This document shows, piece by piece, positions 43,085 through 51,932 of a DNA stretch of 56,565 nucleotides. The DNA lies in assembly GCA_021826035.1 (NCBI GenBank), contig JAKBBE010000013.1:1-56565 (forward strand), read 5' to 3'. This DNA comes from Pseudomonadota bacterium (lineage in GTDB: Bacteria; Pseudomonadota; Gammaproteobacteria; Steroidobacterales; Steroidobacteraceae). Numbering within the stretch: position 1 is the first letter of the stretch; every line of letters begins with the position of its first letter. Position numbers and translations under genes: made by a program. The notes under the pieces were generated by a model that saw only the letters and a list, made by a program, of their open reading frames with translations, ran no database searches and was not told the origin of the DNA.

Positions 43085-44395
43085 GTGACCTCATTTATCG
43101 CTCGTCGAGAGCAATGGGTTCGTCGGCTTAGGAGCGCAGCGCGATCTAAGCTCGGGGGAAACATTGTATCTCTGTATTTGGTGCAGGGACTCAATTACCT
43201 CCTGCCACTTGTGATTCTCCCATACCTGCTCCGCGTTTTAGGGCCTCGCAATTACGGCACGATCGTATTTGCTCAATCGCTCATGCGGTACGGGGTCATC
43301 GTTGCGGATTTTGGCTTCACGTTAAGTGCGACGCGCGCCATATCTTTAGTCCGCCACCAGCCAGATGATGTAGCCAAAATTTTTTGGTCGACGATCGTCG
43401 CGCGGGTCGCGCTGTTACTGCTTAGCGCGGCAATAATCTGGCCCATCGCCGAATTCATTCCGATCCTCCGGGCAAACTTGGAACTTACCGCTTCCTGTGG
43501 GTTGCTCGTTGTGGGTGCAGTATTGTTCCCTCAATGGTATTTTCAAGGATTGGAGCGCATGCGAGTTATTGCGCTGATATATCTACTCGTGCGCGTCATT
43601 TCATTGATTGCCATTTTTGCATTTGTGCGGTCGCCGGCGGATGATCTTGCGGCGGCGATCATCTTGTCTGGACAACAAGTCATTGCGGCAATTATATCCC
43701 TCGGTGCAATTCAATGGATCGCGCCCCTGAAATTCTTTCGCCCTCGCATGCAGGATGTAGTTGAAGCGTTGCGTTCCAGTTGGCACCTATTTCTTGCTAA
43801 CGCAGCAGGAAGCTTGTATTTGAATAGCAACGCGTTTTTACTTGGGATCTTCGCGGGCCCTAATGCCGTTGCAATTTATTCATTAGCAAATCGCATTGCA
43901 TTGGCGATATTTAACTTGATGGCCCCAATAGTCCAAGCTGTATATCCTCGCGCTAGCCTACTGTTTTCGCAATCGACGGCGCTCGCATTCGTTTTTGTAA
44001 AAAGAATATTTAAGTTCGTCGGCCCAGCAGCGATAGCTCTTTCTGCTCTGTCTTGGGTGTTTGCGCCTTGGATGGTGAACGTGCTTGGCGGGCATCAATA
44101 CATCGGCGCTACGCCTATTCTAAGAATTATGAGCGTATTGCCTGCTGCGCTAACCTTGGCCTCGTTCTTGGCGCAAATCGTGATGATCAACGTTGGACTT
44201 GCGCGGGCCCTAAGTAAAATCTATCTGGTAATTGGTTTGCTTAACCTTATTCTAATGCCACCTTTGGTTTCATGGTATGGCGCATCGGGAGCCGCTCTCT
44301 CTCTCGTCATCGTAGAAATCATCGGCCCATTATTAATGTTGAACACTATCCGACGATCTGGAATCATGAAAAATCCCCCTGTTTCTGCTGTGTAA
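43085..44395 (+). CDS. wzx: Wzx-type lipid-linked oligosaccharide flippase
   Basis: It has 436 residues from GTG 43085, the only usable in-frame start after the export gene; no good ribosome binding site is seen. About twelve membrane segments fill the protein. The N-terminal pattern LGGNIVSLYLVQGLNYLLPL and LPYLLRVLGPRNYGTIVFAQS is that of polysaccharide-synthase/flippase proteins. It should move undecaprenyl-linked repeat units across the inner membrane. Base composition falls sharply compared with the gene before it, marking the left side of a transferred cassette. Confidence 0.92.
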   Translation: MTSFIARREQWVRRLRSAARSKLGGNIVSLYLVQGLNYLLPLVILPYLLRVLGPRNYGTIVFAQSLMRYGVIVADFGFTLSATRAISLVRHQPDDVAKIFWSTIVARVALLLLSAAIIWPIAEFIPILRANLELTASCGLLVVGAVLFPQWYFQGLERMRVIALIYLLVRVISLIAIFAFVRSPADDLAAAIILSGQQVIAAIISLGAIQWIAPLKFFRPRMQDVVEALRSSWHLFLANAAGSLYLNSNAFLLGIFAGPNAVAIYSLANRIALAIFNLMAPIVQAVYPRASLLFSQSTALAFVFVKRIFKFVGPAAIALSALSWVFAPWMVNVLGGHQYIGATPILRIMSVLPAALTLASFLAQIVMINVGLARALSKIYLVIGLLNLILMPPLVSWYGASGAALSLVIVEIIGPLLMLNTIRRSGIMKNPPVSAV

Positions 44396-45473
44396 TGCAA
44401 GCGGAACATGTTGGGGATTGGCGAATCTGATTTGCGCAAAGTATGAAATGGCCGAAACTATATGACCCGACGTGCCATATACCTCCGATGCGCAAGTGAT
44501 AGAATTTGCGCGCCGCACTTGCGTTCCGAGTTCCTCTGACATTGATATTCGAGAGTCGAATCAGCACTACTGGAAATAGAAGGCACGGCGAATATTGACG
44601 ATGTTAAGCAAAGCGACGAGCCGTTGTGGGAAATACATAGGAGGGCACTCGGTCACCTGATAGATCGCAACGTACGGGTGCGCGTTATAGGTACTTCCGC
44701 AAAAACAACAGTATGCAAGCGTCGCATCAACTCACTCATCGCAGAAGCTTCGTGTAGCTAAGGCTGTGAAAGTACAACGAGTTTGTGCTAGTGCCGGAGA
44801 AGCGAGAGTTTGTAACAATCAATCTTACGAAAACATTCGATAAAATGATGTTCAATTCGCTAATCACCGGAAACACTTTCAGCGAAAACACAATTTGCTT
44901 AATGAGCGCTGTGTACGAGTTGAGTTGTGTCCTAAGACTCAGTACGGTGAGAGTTCCGATTCGGTCGGATGCAATGGCGGATCATTTGGTACTGCTACAG
45001 CATGTGTCAGGTCGCGTTCGCCGCGGTGGTGGGAAAAGACTGATCATGACTGAAATTTATGGGAAGAGGCGTTAAGCGAATGTCCGGTGGCCTTTTCCAG
45101 TCTTATCACTCTGGAAAATGATCGTGTACGCACGGCTTTTGGAGTTCTCGAGAGCAAAGCAAATCAGGCAAGCTACCGACTCATGCTAAGACGCTGCATC
45201 CATAAGTTCGATGACCGCGCGATCTTGCATTCTCGGGCATTTTTCTGACGTCCCGGGCGTGGTAAGAGTCTGCACGTTGAACAAATCAGAAATTCTCGCG
45301 CCAGTGAGTAGTGGAAATTAACTAAATCAGTTCAGCAAAATGTTTTGCGAAAGTCACTGTGGTTCGCAAGAAATGTGGTCCGAGTTAGGCAATACGGCGA
45401 ATAGAGGGAAAACTGAGATTCTCAGATGCTGCGAATTCTTTGGTTTCTGGGACTATGAAGGTAACATCTGTTT
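44396..45473. other. 1.08-kb gene-poor stretch inside the glycan cassette
   Basis: No intact recognisable gene is present. A 96-codon frame at 44785-45075 and two protein-like open stretches without convincing starts (about 44564-44760 and 45055-45248, plus strand) may be pieces of one or more decayed genes; I could not assign them to a family. Composition is AT-richer than the chromosome flanks. Confidence 0.55.
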
Positions 45474-46346
45474 GTGACTAATAACTTGGAAATAAAAATT
45501 GGAACTGAGCGCGACGTTGACATCGTAGGCTCGGTCGTTCTGTATAAGACAGACAGCAAAGAAATCGCCCGGGCTATCTCTCAGTTTCGGGCGATCCCAT
45601 GTTCTACCCACTTATGTATCATTGACAATTCACCGACGCCCGCATGGGAGGCGAAGTCGAACGACGCGGACGTAAGTTACTTGTACACAGGGGCGAATAT
45701 CGGATATGGCCGTGCACACAATATTGCCATAAGAGCTGCTGGCGAAATTGGGGCAAAACACTGCCTCGTAATGAATACTGATGTCTGGTACGAACCAGAT
45801 TCTGTGTTAAGGCTGAAAAATTGCTTAAATAAACGACCAAATGCGGGTCTTGCCGCTCCCCGAATCTGTTATCCCGATGGAACGCTGCAGTATGTCTGCA
45901 GACTGCTGCCCACCCCTATGAATCTCTTTCTTCGGAGATTTTTACCTCGAAGTTCAGTTGTAAAGCGGTCAGACTGGCGTTACGAGATTCGCTGGTGGGA
46001 TCATGCTTCAGTTGCAAATATTCCGTACTTCCAAGGCTCATTTCTGATGCTGAAGACTGAGCTAGTAAATGAAATAGGTGGCTTCGATGAGCGCTTCTTT
46101 CTATACGGCGAAGACGTCGATCTGTGCCGCCGGCTACATGCATTGAGTGAAACCCTCTATGTCCCGGACGCGTACGTTAAACATGCGTACCGACGATACA
46201 GCGCTCGCTCATTACTTGGTACTTGGTATGGAATTCAAAACAATATGAGATATTTTAATAAGTGGGGATGGTTTATCGATGAAGATCGGTCGCGGATTAA
46301 TCGCGATACAGAGGACCGATTACGCCGTAGCGCCGATAAGTTGTGA
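45474..46346 (+). CDS. Glycosyltransferase family 2, rhamnosyltransferase-like
   Basis: It has 290 residues from GTG 45474. It is a GT-A fold enzyme. The nucleotide-sugar region begins VVLYKTD and CIIDNSPTP. The block YLYTGANIGYGRAHNIAIR is typical of WbbL-like rhamnosyltransferases, and the DxD-type motif is VMNTDVW. The acceptor-side segment has FQGSFLMLKTELVNEIGGFDERFFLYGEDVDLCRR. It would add a sugar, plausibly rhamnose from the rfb operon products, to the lipid-linked unit. It is tail to tail with wzz, with only 22 bases between stops. Confidence 0.9.
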   Translation: MTNNLEIKIGTERDVDIVGSVVLYKTDSKEIARAISQFRAIPCSTHLCIIDNSPTPAWEAKSNDADVSYLYTGANIGYGRAHNIAIRAAGEIGAKHCLVMNTDVWYEPDSVLRLKNCLNKRPNAGLAAPRICYPDGTLQYVCRLLPTPMNLFLRRFLPRSSVVKRSDWRYEIRWWDHASVANIPYFQGSFLMLKTELVNEIGGFDERFFLYGEDVDLCRRLHALSETLYVPDAYVKHAYRRYSARSLLGTWYGIQNNMRYFNKWGWFIDEDRSRINRDTEDRLRRSADKL

Positions 46347-46368
46347 CAGACTTTTAGCTGCAGAAAAC

Positions 46369-47304
46369 TTAGCCTTCGTCAGGTGCCTCATACCAAGCAT
46401 TGCGCACAAACGCGATAAAGATGCCGGTAAATAATCCGCCAAGAAATCCGAAGATTGTCCAGCGAAGTGGTTTCGGCGATGAAGGCTGTTCTGGCGCAAC
46501 TGCCGGGTCCAGTACGCGAAATGCATACTCGACGTTTCCTCGGGCTAGCATAGCCTTGTTTATTTCCATAGACATTAATGAATAAATGGCTTGGCGCTCT
46601 TCAACTACGTTAGTTTTTGAGGCTTCGGCTTCTAAGTAGTTGATATTCTGTTGAGCTTTGGAAATCGCTCTCGATCGAAGATAACTATTTGTAAGATCCA
46701 CAAGGCCGTTGGCCCATTCTTCTGCTTGTATAGGATTCATCCAGGTAATTTCAAGCGTCACCAAGCCGGTCTTTTCAGATACGACTACCTTGCGTATTTG
46801 TTTATCAAATTTACGATAAGCGTCCCAATTTGTCGGTACATAGGCGGGATTTTGGGAGCGCCAGCGGTCAAGTTGCTTGTTCCATTTGTTAGGGAAGAGA
46901 ATAGGCAACAAGTTGTTCTGCTTAATGAATTTTCTCGTTAGCGCGCGCGATTTTAAAATAGCTATTTCTTTGGATCGTCTGGACGTTGCGTGGCCAGTAA
47001 TCCCCGCCAATTCTGCCATGCCCCCAAATGCGCCTCCCAGTGACCCCAATGCTCCGAGGCCTCCGAATCCGCTATTTGAGTTGACAGGAAAAAGTAGTGT
47101 TGTGGCGACATATTGTTTTGGCAAAAAAAGTGCGACAGCCAGTGAGCCAATTGTGAAAATCGCCGTGATAGTGACAATCAGCAACCGGTCACGCCAAAGC
47201 GACAACACCTGGCTTCGTAAATTGGGAGATGGCAAAGCAGAGACTCCGTAAACACGTTCACTTAGGTTTACGGCATTCTGTTGAGATGATGAGTCAGTTG
47301 GCAT
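46369..47304 (-). CDS. wzz: Wzz-type chain-length determinant
   Basis: It has 311 residues from ATG 47304. One membrane helix is near residues 42-62 and another near 280-300, with a large periplasmic part between them, the standard Wzz layout. The first half has a Gly-rich stretch (GFGGLGALGSLGG) after the first helix and the C-terminal part has PAVAPEQPSSPKPLRW just before the second helix, the Pro-rich signature of the family. It sets the modal length of the polymer. No ribosome binding site precedes the ATG; it overlaps the wzy end by 11 bases, so it may be translated by coupling, or from ATG 47367. Confidence 0.9.
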   Translation of the reverse strand: MPTDSSSQQNAVNLSERVYGVSALPSPNLRSQVLSLWRDRLLIVTITAIFTIGSLAVALFLPKQYVATTLLFPVNSNSGFGGLGALGSLGGAFGGMAELAGITGHATSRRSKEIAILKSRALTRKFIKQNNLLPILFPNKWNKQLDRWRSQNPAYVPTNWDAYRKFDKQIRKVVVSEKTGLVTLEITWMNPIQAEEWANGLVDLTNSYLRSRAISKAQQNINYLEAEASKTNVVEERQAIYSLMSMEINKAMLARGNVEYAFRVLDPAVAPEQPSSPKPLRWTIFGFLGGLFTGIFIAFVRNAWYEAPDEG

Positions 47305-48634
47305 GAGGAGGGGGAGTCTTTTGAGTAATTGGTGCTTTATTCGAATCACGCCGTATGGCGGGTACATATAAAAAAACAAGGGCGCAAAGCATATCTTGCA
47401 CGATTAGTTTGACTGAGATGTTTAAGCCATCGCGCCAAAAATGAAGCGCATTTAGTGAGAATACCAGAACCGCAATCTTCTTCCAGCAGCCATCTGGTAC
47501 TCCGCGAAGCAGCATTCCGCTGAACGCAACAAGCAGTGCGGTGCCTACAAATGGATTACCAAGCACATAGATTAACGTTGCAAACCCGCTCATTCCGCCA
47601 ACGGGTGATATGCTGTCGAATCCAGAATGTAGCCCGACGCGGTAAGGGTTTATTGAATGCATTTGTGACTTAGAGATCCCAAACCGTAGAAAGCGCGGCA
47701 CGGAGTTTACGACGCTATAAGCAATGGCGTGCGTTACTTGAGTAAGGACATGGATTGAACCATGTAAGTAGGTTTGATACGCGATATTGAACGATAGTGA
47801 ATTGAGCGTAGATTCCATCGCTATTCCGTAAAGAGGTCCTAATGCACCTGCAGTGGTTCCACCGCTGCGCATGATGCCGATCACAGTCCCTGCGAGAATA
47901 GTTAATACAGTGGTTATAGCTAAGCGTCGGAACGGTATCTTCCCACTTAAATATAACAGTAGTACGATAAACGCGAGCTCTTTGACTAATACAAGTCGCG
48001 TGCCGCCTGCGACACGAAGCACAGCGGTTATTGCATAGGCAGTCAAAAATAGAAATCGAAGAGTTCCGCGGTGTTGTCCGACTAGTAACAGAACCACACA
48101 AAGAAACACAATTTCATACAGCCCCGCGAGAAAACCCCAATACGAAACCGCCTTAGTATTGACGCCTTCCCAGTACGCATATTTGCCCTGCAAAATTGAG
48201 CCGTAATGAAGCAACAATTTCATCTGAAGCATTATTGCGAGCGTTATTGAAGCGCCAAATACCAATGTGAAAAGTGGGCTGGAGGAAAGGCTTTGAATTA
48301 CCGGCGAATGAATGCTATCGCGAATTATTTGAGATATATCAAATATCAGATCAATGCCAATCATCCCGACGAAGTAGGCAAGGATGACTAAGGTTTCTGT
48401 CAGTGCGTATCGCGGGAAGATGTATCGACCTATTACTGGTACATTACCTACTAAAGATGTCAGTGTCGGTCCGCAGAAGTAGATCAATACGGGCCATAAT
48501 ATAAGGATAATGTATCGACGCCGGACTATTAGCCAAAAGCATATGAGTAGAACTAAGCCGAAAAGGACAATCGTACTTTCGAAAGTTGGACGGCTGAGCG
48601 CGCGCTCAAGCAGCCAATCAGGTAGAACGTTCAT
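47294..48634 (-). CDS. wzy: Wzy-type O-antigen polymerase
   Basis: It has 446 residues from ATG 48634. It is strongly hydrophobic, with about ten to twelve membrane segments and no other domain. Its periplasmic loops hold Arg-rich stretches (RVAGGTRLVLVKE, RSGGTTAGALG), fitting Wzy proteins, which vary so much that assignment rests on topology and context. It would join repeat units in the periplasm. It overlaps the GT9 gene by 4 bases and wzz by 11 bases, so the three are one transcription unit. Confidence 0.82.
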   Translation of the reverse strand: MNVLPDWLLERALSRPTFESTIVLFGLVLLICFWLIVRRRYIILILWPVLIYFCGPTLTSLVGNVPVIGRYIFPRYALTETLVILAYFVGMIGIDLIFDISQIIRDSIHSPVIQSLSSSPLFTLVFGASITLAIMLQMKLLLHYGSILQGKYAYWEGVNTKAVSYWGFLAGLYEIVFLCVVLLLVGQHRGTLRFLFLTAYAITAVLRVAGGTRLVLVKELAFIVLLLYLSGKIPFRRLAITTVLTILAGTVIGIMRSGGTTAGALGPLYGIAMESTLNSLSFNIAYQTYLHGSIHVLTQVTHAIAYSVVNSVPRFLRFGISKSQMHSINPYRVGLHSGFDSISPVGGMSGFATLIYVLGNPFVGTALLVAFSGMLLRGVPDGCWKKIAVLVFSLNALHFWRDGLNISVKLIVQDMLCALVFLYVPAIRRDSNKAPITQKTPPPHAN

Positions 48635-49701
48635 GCGGGCTTTTCGCAGAAGCGCATAGCTGCAAGTCGCATTTCGAGAACTCGGAGTACTTCGCTGGGA
48701 GTAATTGAACGGATGCACACATAAGGCTGTGACGTTTCAGCGCACGGCGCTCTGTTGTAACAGGGATAGTGCACGCAATTTCCCGATGATGAGAGCATCG
48801 TCCCATGTGGAGGCGTCCACATGTCAGGGGGATTACCGCTGTTTATTGTAAGTGTTCCTTTGCCGAGTAGTGCGGCCATATGCACTGCGACACTATCGAC
48901 ACCTATTAGAAAATCGACCTCTTTCAGCGAATTAAAGAACTCGGGTAGCGGTCGAGCACTTATAGTAACGTGATCAGACAACTCGCCAAGTGATGAAATG
49001 ACGTTGGGCTTTTCACTAGGAGATGCGAATACTGTTAACTTGAATCCACGGATGAGTAGTTGCCGCACGAGTTCGCGCCAATGACTATCAGGCCAAAGTT
49101 TGCTCAATTGAGAGGCATACATGTGGATTCCTATATGAACTCGATCTCTAAAATGTCGGGTAGGTGTTCTACAGGGATCTGGCGATGACTCAGTAGATTC
49201 AACTGATGAAGAGATCGAATCTAGGAACATAGAATGCGAGTCATAAACATTTCGTAGGGTATTGGGAATCGACAATGTGCCTTCGCTGATGCGCGCCGGA
49301 ATTCGTATCAAGTTAACAAATGGATGCCCAGGTCCCCAATTTATTTGTAAGTGTTGTCTGCTTTTTACAAGCTTGGCAAAAACTCTTTCGCGAAAATCTC
49401 CGATTAGGTCGATCGTAACTGAAGGTTGTCGTTTTCGGATAATTCTCACGCACTGTAAAAATCTAAAGAATTGCTTTAAATCGAATGCTTTGGTGGTTCC
49501 TACAGGAAAGGAGCACGTGACAGTAGTGCAATTTGGAATTCCCGAAAACAAAAAAGCGGCGTCAGGTCGCGTCCAGGCAACATATTCATCCGCGAAATTT
49601 CGCTGAGCGAGATTTTTTAAAAAGGAGCTTGCCAGCACTATGTCACCGAGATTTCGGCCGGCAATGATGCACACAGTTCTTTTGGATCGAAAGTCGGACA
49701 T
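48631..49701 (-). CDS. Glycosyltransferase family 9 (heptosyltransferase-like)
   Basis: It has 356 residues from ATG 49701. The N-terminal half has RNLGDIVLASSFLKNLAQR, the acceptor-domain signature of ADP-heptose:LPS transferases. The C-terminal half has FLIGVDSVAVHMAALLGKGT, then INSGNPPDMWTPPHG with the conserved donor-binding residues, and a Cys cluster (CVHYPCYNRAPC) often found in GT9 proteins. A heptose donor is available from the gmh/hld operon, but GT9 donors vary. It overlaps wzy by 4 bases. Confidence 0.87.
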   Translation of the reverse strand: MSDFRSKRTVCIIAGRNLGDIVLASSFLKNLAQRNFADEYVAWTRPDAAFLFSGIPNCTTVTCSFPVGTTKAFDLKQFFRFLQCVRIIRKRQPSVTIDLIGDFRERVFAKLVKSRQHLQINWGPGHPFVNLIRIPARISEGTLSIPNTLRNVYDSHSMFLDSISSSVESTESSPDPCRTPTRHFRDRVHIGIHMYASQLSKLWPDSHWRELVRQLLIRGFKLTVFASPSEKPNVISSLGELSDHVTISARPLPEFFNSLKEVDFLIGVDSVAVHMAALLGKGTLTINSGNPPDMWTPPHGTMLSSSGNCVHYPCYNRAPCAETSQPYVCIRSITPSEVLRVLEMRLAAMRFCEKPA

Positions 49702-49745
49702 AAAAAAATCTGTAACTAGGATTCAGAGCCGAAAACATCTGACAG

Positions 49746-50699
49746 TTAGCGAGTCAATGTATTTTCCTGATCTGATGGAAATCGTTGATTTTGAATCGAA
49801 TTAATATTTTGCCTGGCACGCTTCGACCTGCGAAATGCTGATAAAACTTCGTGTATATGAGCTCGATCTTTATTACTCAACGCGCGAATAATTTTCCGTA
49901 GGAAAAAAATCGTAATCGATAGCCGCGGAACTGGTGAGTGCTTTCTTAGGAAGCGAAATCCAGATTCAATTGTATGACGTTGGAGCACCGAAATATCGCG
50001 ATCGGTGCTGCCGTGTTCCTTGTGGAGAATTGATGCGCTACGTGAAACGCGAAGTTTCCAACCGGCAGTGCGGAGGCGATATGAATAGTCCGTGTCTTCC
50101 CAATACAAAAAAAACTCTTCGTCGAAAAGTCCGATTTCCTCAACAGCTGCTCTTCTGAGTAGAACGCTAGCTGCGGTGAGATAATCAAACCATTCGTCAC
50201 TCTGCGGGGAATGCGCGTGAATTGTACGCCCCGTAAATATATTGACACGTCCTCCGCCCCAGGCTTGAATTTCATTGGGGTTTTGTAAATAGGACATTAC
50301 GCTGCCGATTGCTCCTGCAGTTTTATCTAATTCTGCAGTGAAGACGAGCTCTGCTAATGCGCTCGACGCCGGAACGGTGTCGTTGTTAAGAAGCCATATG
50401 TAGTCAGCAGAAATATTTAGTGCCGTGCGTATGCCGACATTACATCCCCCAGAAAACCCCAAATTAGCGCCTGTTTGAAGGAGTCGAACCCAGGGATGGC
50501 TATCCTGAAGATGTTTAACGGAGCCGTCGGTCGATCCGTTGTCAACAACAATGACGGTAAGAGGTTCGTATTCGCATTGTTTTAGAGCGTCTAAACAAAC
50601 CTGTGTATCGCGCCATCCATTCCAATTCAATACTACGCATGCCACATGAGGTGACCGCTCAGCGGAATTGGCGCCCGAAGGTTTAGAGGACGTCGACAT
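49746..50699 (-). CDS. Glycosyltransferase family 2, rhamnosyltransferase-like
   Basis: It has 317 residues from ATG 50699. GT-A features are VACVVLNWNGWRDT, VIVVDNGSTDGS, LLQTGANLGFSGGCNVGIR and the DxD-type WLLNNDTVP. The acceptor region reads EIGLFDEEFFLYWEDTDYSYRLR. The C-terminal tail is basic and may touch the membrane. The protein is the most canonical of the three GT2 enzymes here. It lies 44 bases upstream of the GT9 gene and 141 bases after the propeller gene, all on the minus strand. Confidence 0.9.
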   Translation of the reverse strand: MSTSSKPSGANSAERSPHVACVVLNWNGWRDTQVCLDALKQCEYEPLTVIVVDNGSTDGSVKHLQDSHPWVRLLQTGANLGFSGGCNVGIRTALNISADYIWLLNNDTVPASSALAELVFTAELDKTAGAIGSVMSYLQNPNEIQAWGGGRVNIFTGRTIHAHSPQSDEWFDYLTAASVLLRRAAVEEIGLFDEEFFLYWEDTDYSYRLRTAGWKLRVSRSASILHKEHGSTDRDISVLQRHTIESGFRFLRKHSPVPRLSITIFFLRKIIRALSNKDRAHIHEVLSAFRRSKRARQNINSIQNQRFPSDQENTLTR

Positions 50700-50840
50700 G
50701 ATTGCTCGGTGATTGATTTGATGAGTTCAAATTAATTTCGGAATTTAAGCAAGATTAACCCTCGGTCGGAGAGTTGTACTTCAGGTTCAAATCGTCGAGT
50801 TTTGGTAGAGATGCTTTGCGGCCAGAACGCTCACCGATCT

Positions 50841-51932
50841 CTAAAACGCGTCAAGACTCAGGAGCGCATCAGCAATACTGTGATCCACGCAGTATACATT
50901 GTTTACTTGTTCTATATTTTTCAATGAGAGCCGTCCGATAGTGACTCCGGTCTGCAAATTTATAGCCAAGAGTGAGGCTTCACCTGGCACTCGGCGCGAA
51001 AATGGCTGATATCGCTTTCTAATTGGCGAGATGCCGATGTACGCAGTGTCATTGTGTATAGCTAAGCCCCGACCCCAGCCGGCGGTGGGAAAAGCTCGGA
51101 GCTTCTGCCAATCAGACGAATACTGCACCATCTCAAGTGCGCCGCTATTAAGAACTATGTAGTTGTCACGGTATATGCGGACGCTGTGCGGTGCATTGAG
51201 TGCTAGATCTAACGGTGTGCCCGTCTCCAGATTTATAAGCCCTCCATCGCCGTGTGACTTTACGACGCCACCTATTACTTTTCTTAAAAGTTGTCGCCCA
51301 TTGACGTGATGAACGAGCGCGTGGAGAGTTCCGTTGATATCACGAAACGTTTGATTTAAATGAAAATGGTCAAATATATGTGATGTCGCGTCTGGGATAT
51401 AAGAGTGACTTCTCGTACGAAATTGAGCGAGTTGGATAATGTTTCGCGACCTGGAATCGATAGTTGAGTAAATTACCGCCTCATCGCGACCGGTGTTTGC
51501 AATTAGAAGCTGATCACCAGAGAGAATAATTTCGTGTACATCTATAAAGGTGATGTTATTAGCGTGTGCCTTTGTTGTTTTGTTGGCTATATTAATCGAA
51601 AAAACATCATTCCCGGCGGAAAAAAATATTTCGCTGACTTGGTCGAGTACCGGCGGAAGTGCGAGAGAGCTTATGCCCAGCGTGCCAATATTCTGAAAGT
51701 ATGGTATCGCTCTTACTTCGTGTTTATAGACGAGTTGAACGGGGCAAACGTCGTTTCTGGTCAATCCGCGATCATATGGGTTGCTCATGAGTGAGCCGGT
51801 GATGATAAGTGCCGCGCCATTTTCCAACGGCAGCGTAGATGGGTAATGGGTGACGGACTCGAGGTTTCCCCAAGTGGGTCGCTGAACGCTATTTATTTCC
51901 ATTTCTCCGAAAATTTGTTGACAGACTGGCAT
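50841..51932 (-). CDS. Propeller-like protein related to TIGR03032/DUF4915, function unknown
   Basis: It has 363 residues from ATG 51932. There is no signal peptide or membrane segment. The middle holds NAPHSVRIYRDNYIVLNSGALEMV, then GWGRGLAIHNDTAYIGISPIRKR, which recalls the PHSPRWY...LNSGTG...RGLAFHGD...VGLSK pattern of TIGR03032/DUF4915 proteins. These are predicted beta-propellers of unknown role, some associated with glycan biosynthesis. It lies in the glycan operon between two GT2 genes, so a role in making or modifying the polymer is likely by position only. The frame upstream is closed 19 codons before the ATG, next to a decayed stretch. Confidence 0.62.
   Translation of the reverse strand: MPVCQQIFGEMEINSVQRPTWGNLESVTHYPSTLPLENGAALIITGSLMSNPYDRGLTRNDVCPVQLVYKHEVRAIPYFQNIGTLGISSLALPPVLDQVSEIFFSAGNDVFSINIANKTTKAHANNITFIDVHEIILSGDQLLIANTGRDEAVIYSTIDSRSRNIIQLAQFRTRSHSYIPDATSHIFDHFHLNQTFRDINGTLHALVHHVNGRQLLRKVIGGVVKSHGDGGLINLETGTPLDLALNAPHSVRIYRDNYIVLNSGALEMVQYSSDWQKLRAFPTAGWGRGLAIHNDTAYIGISPIRKRYQPFSRRVPGEASLLAINLQTGVTIGRLSLKNIEQVNNVYCVDHSIADALLSLDAF

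Noticed and set aside
44785..45075. 96-codon plus-strand frame in the gene-poor stretch
   Set aside because: No recognisable family, no clear ribosome binding site and neighbouring frames look decayed, so it was not called as a gene.
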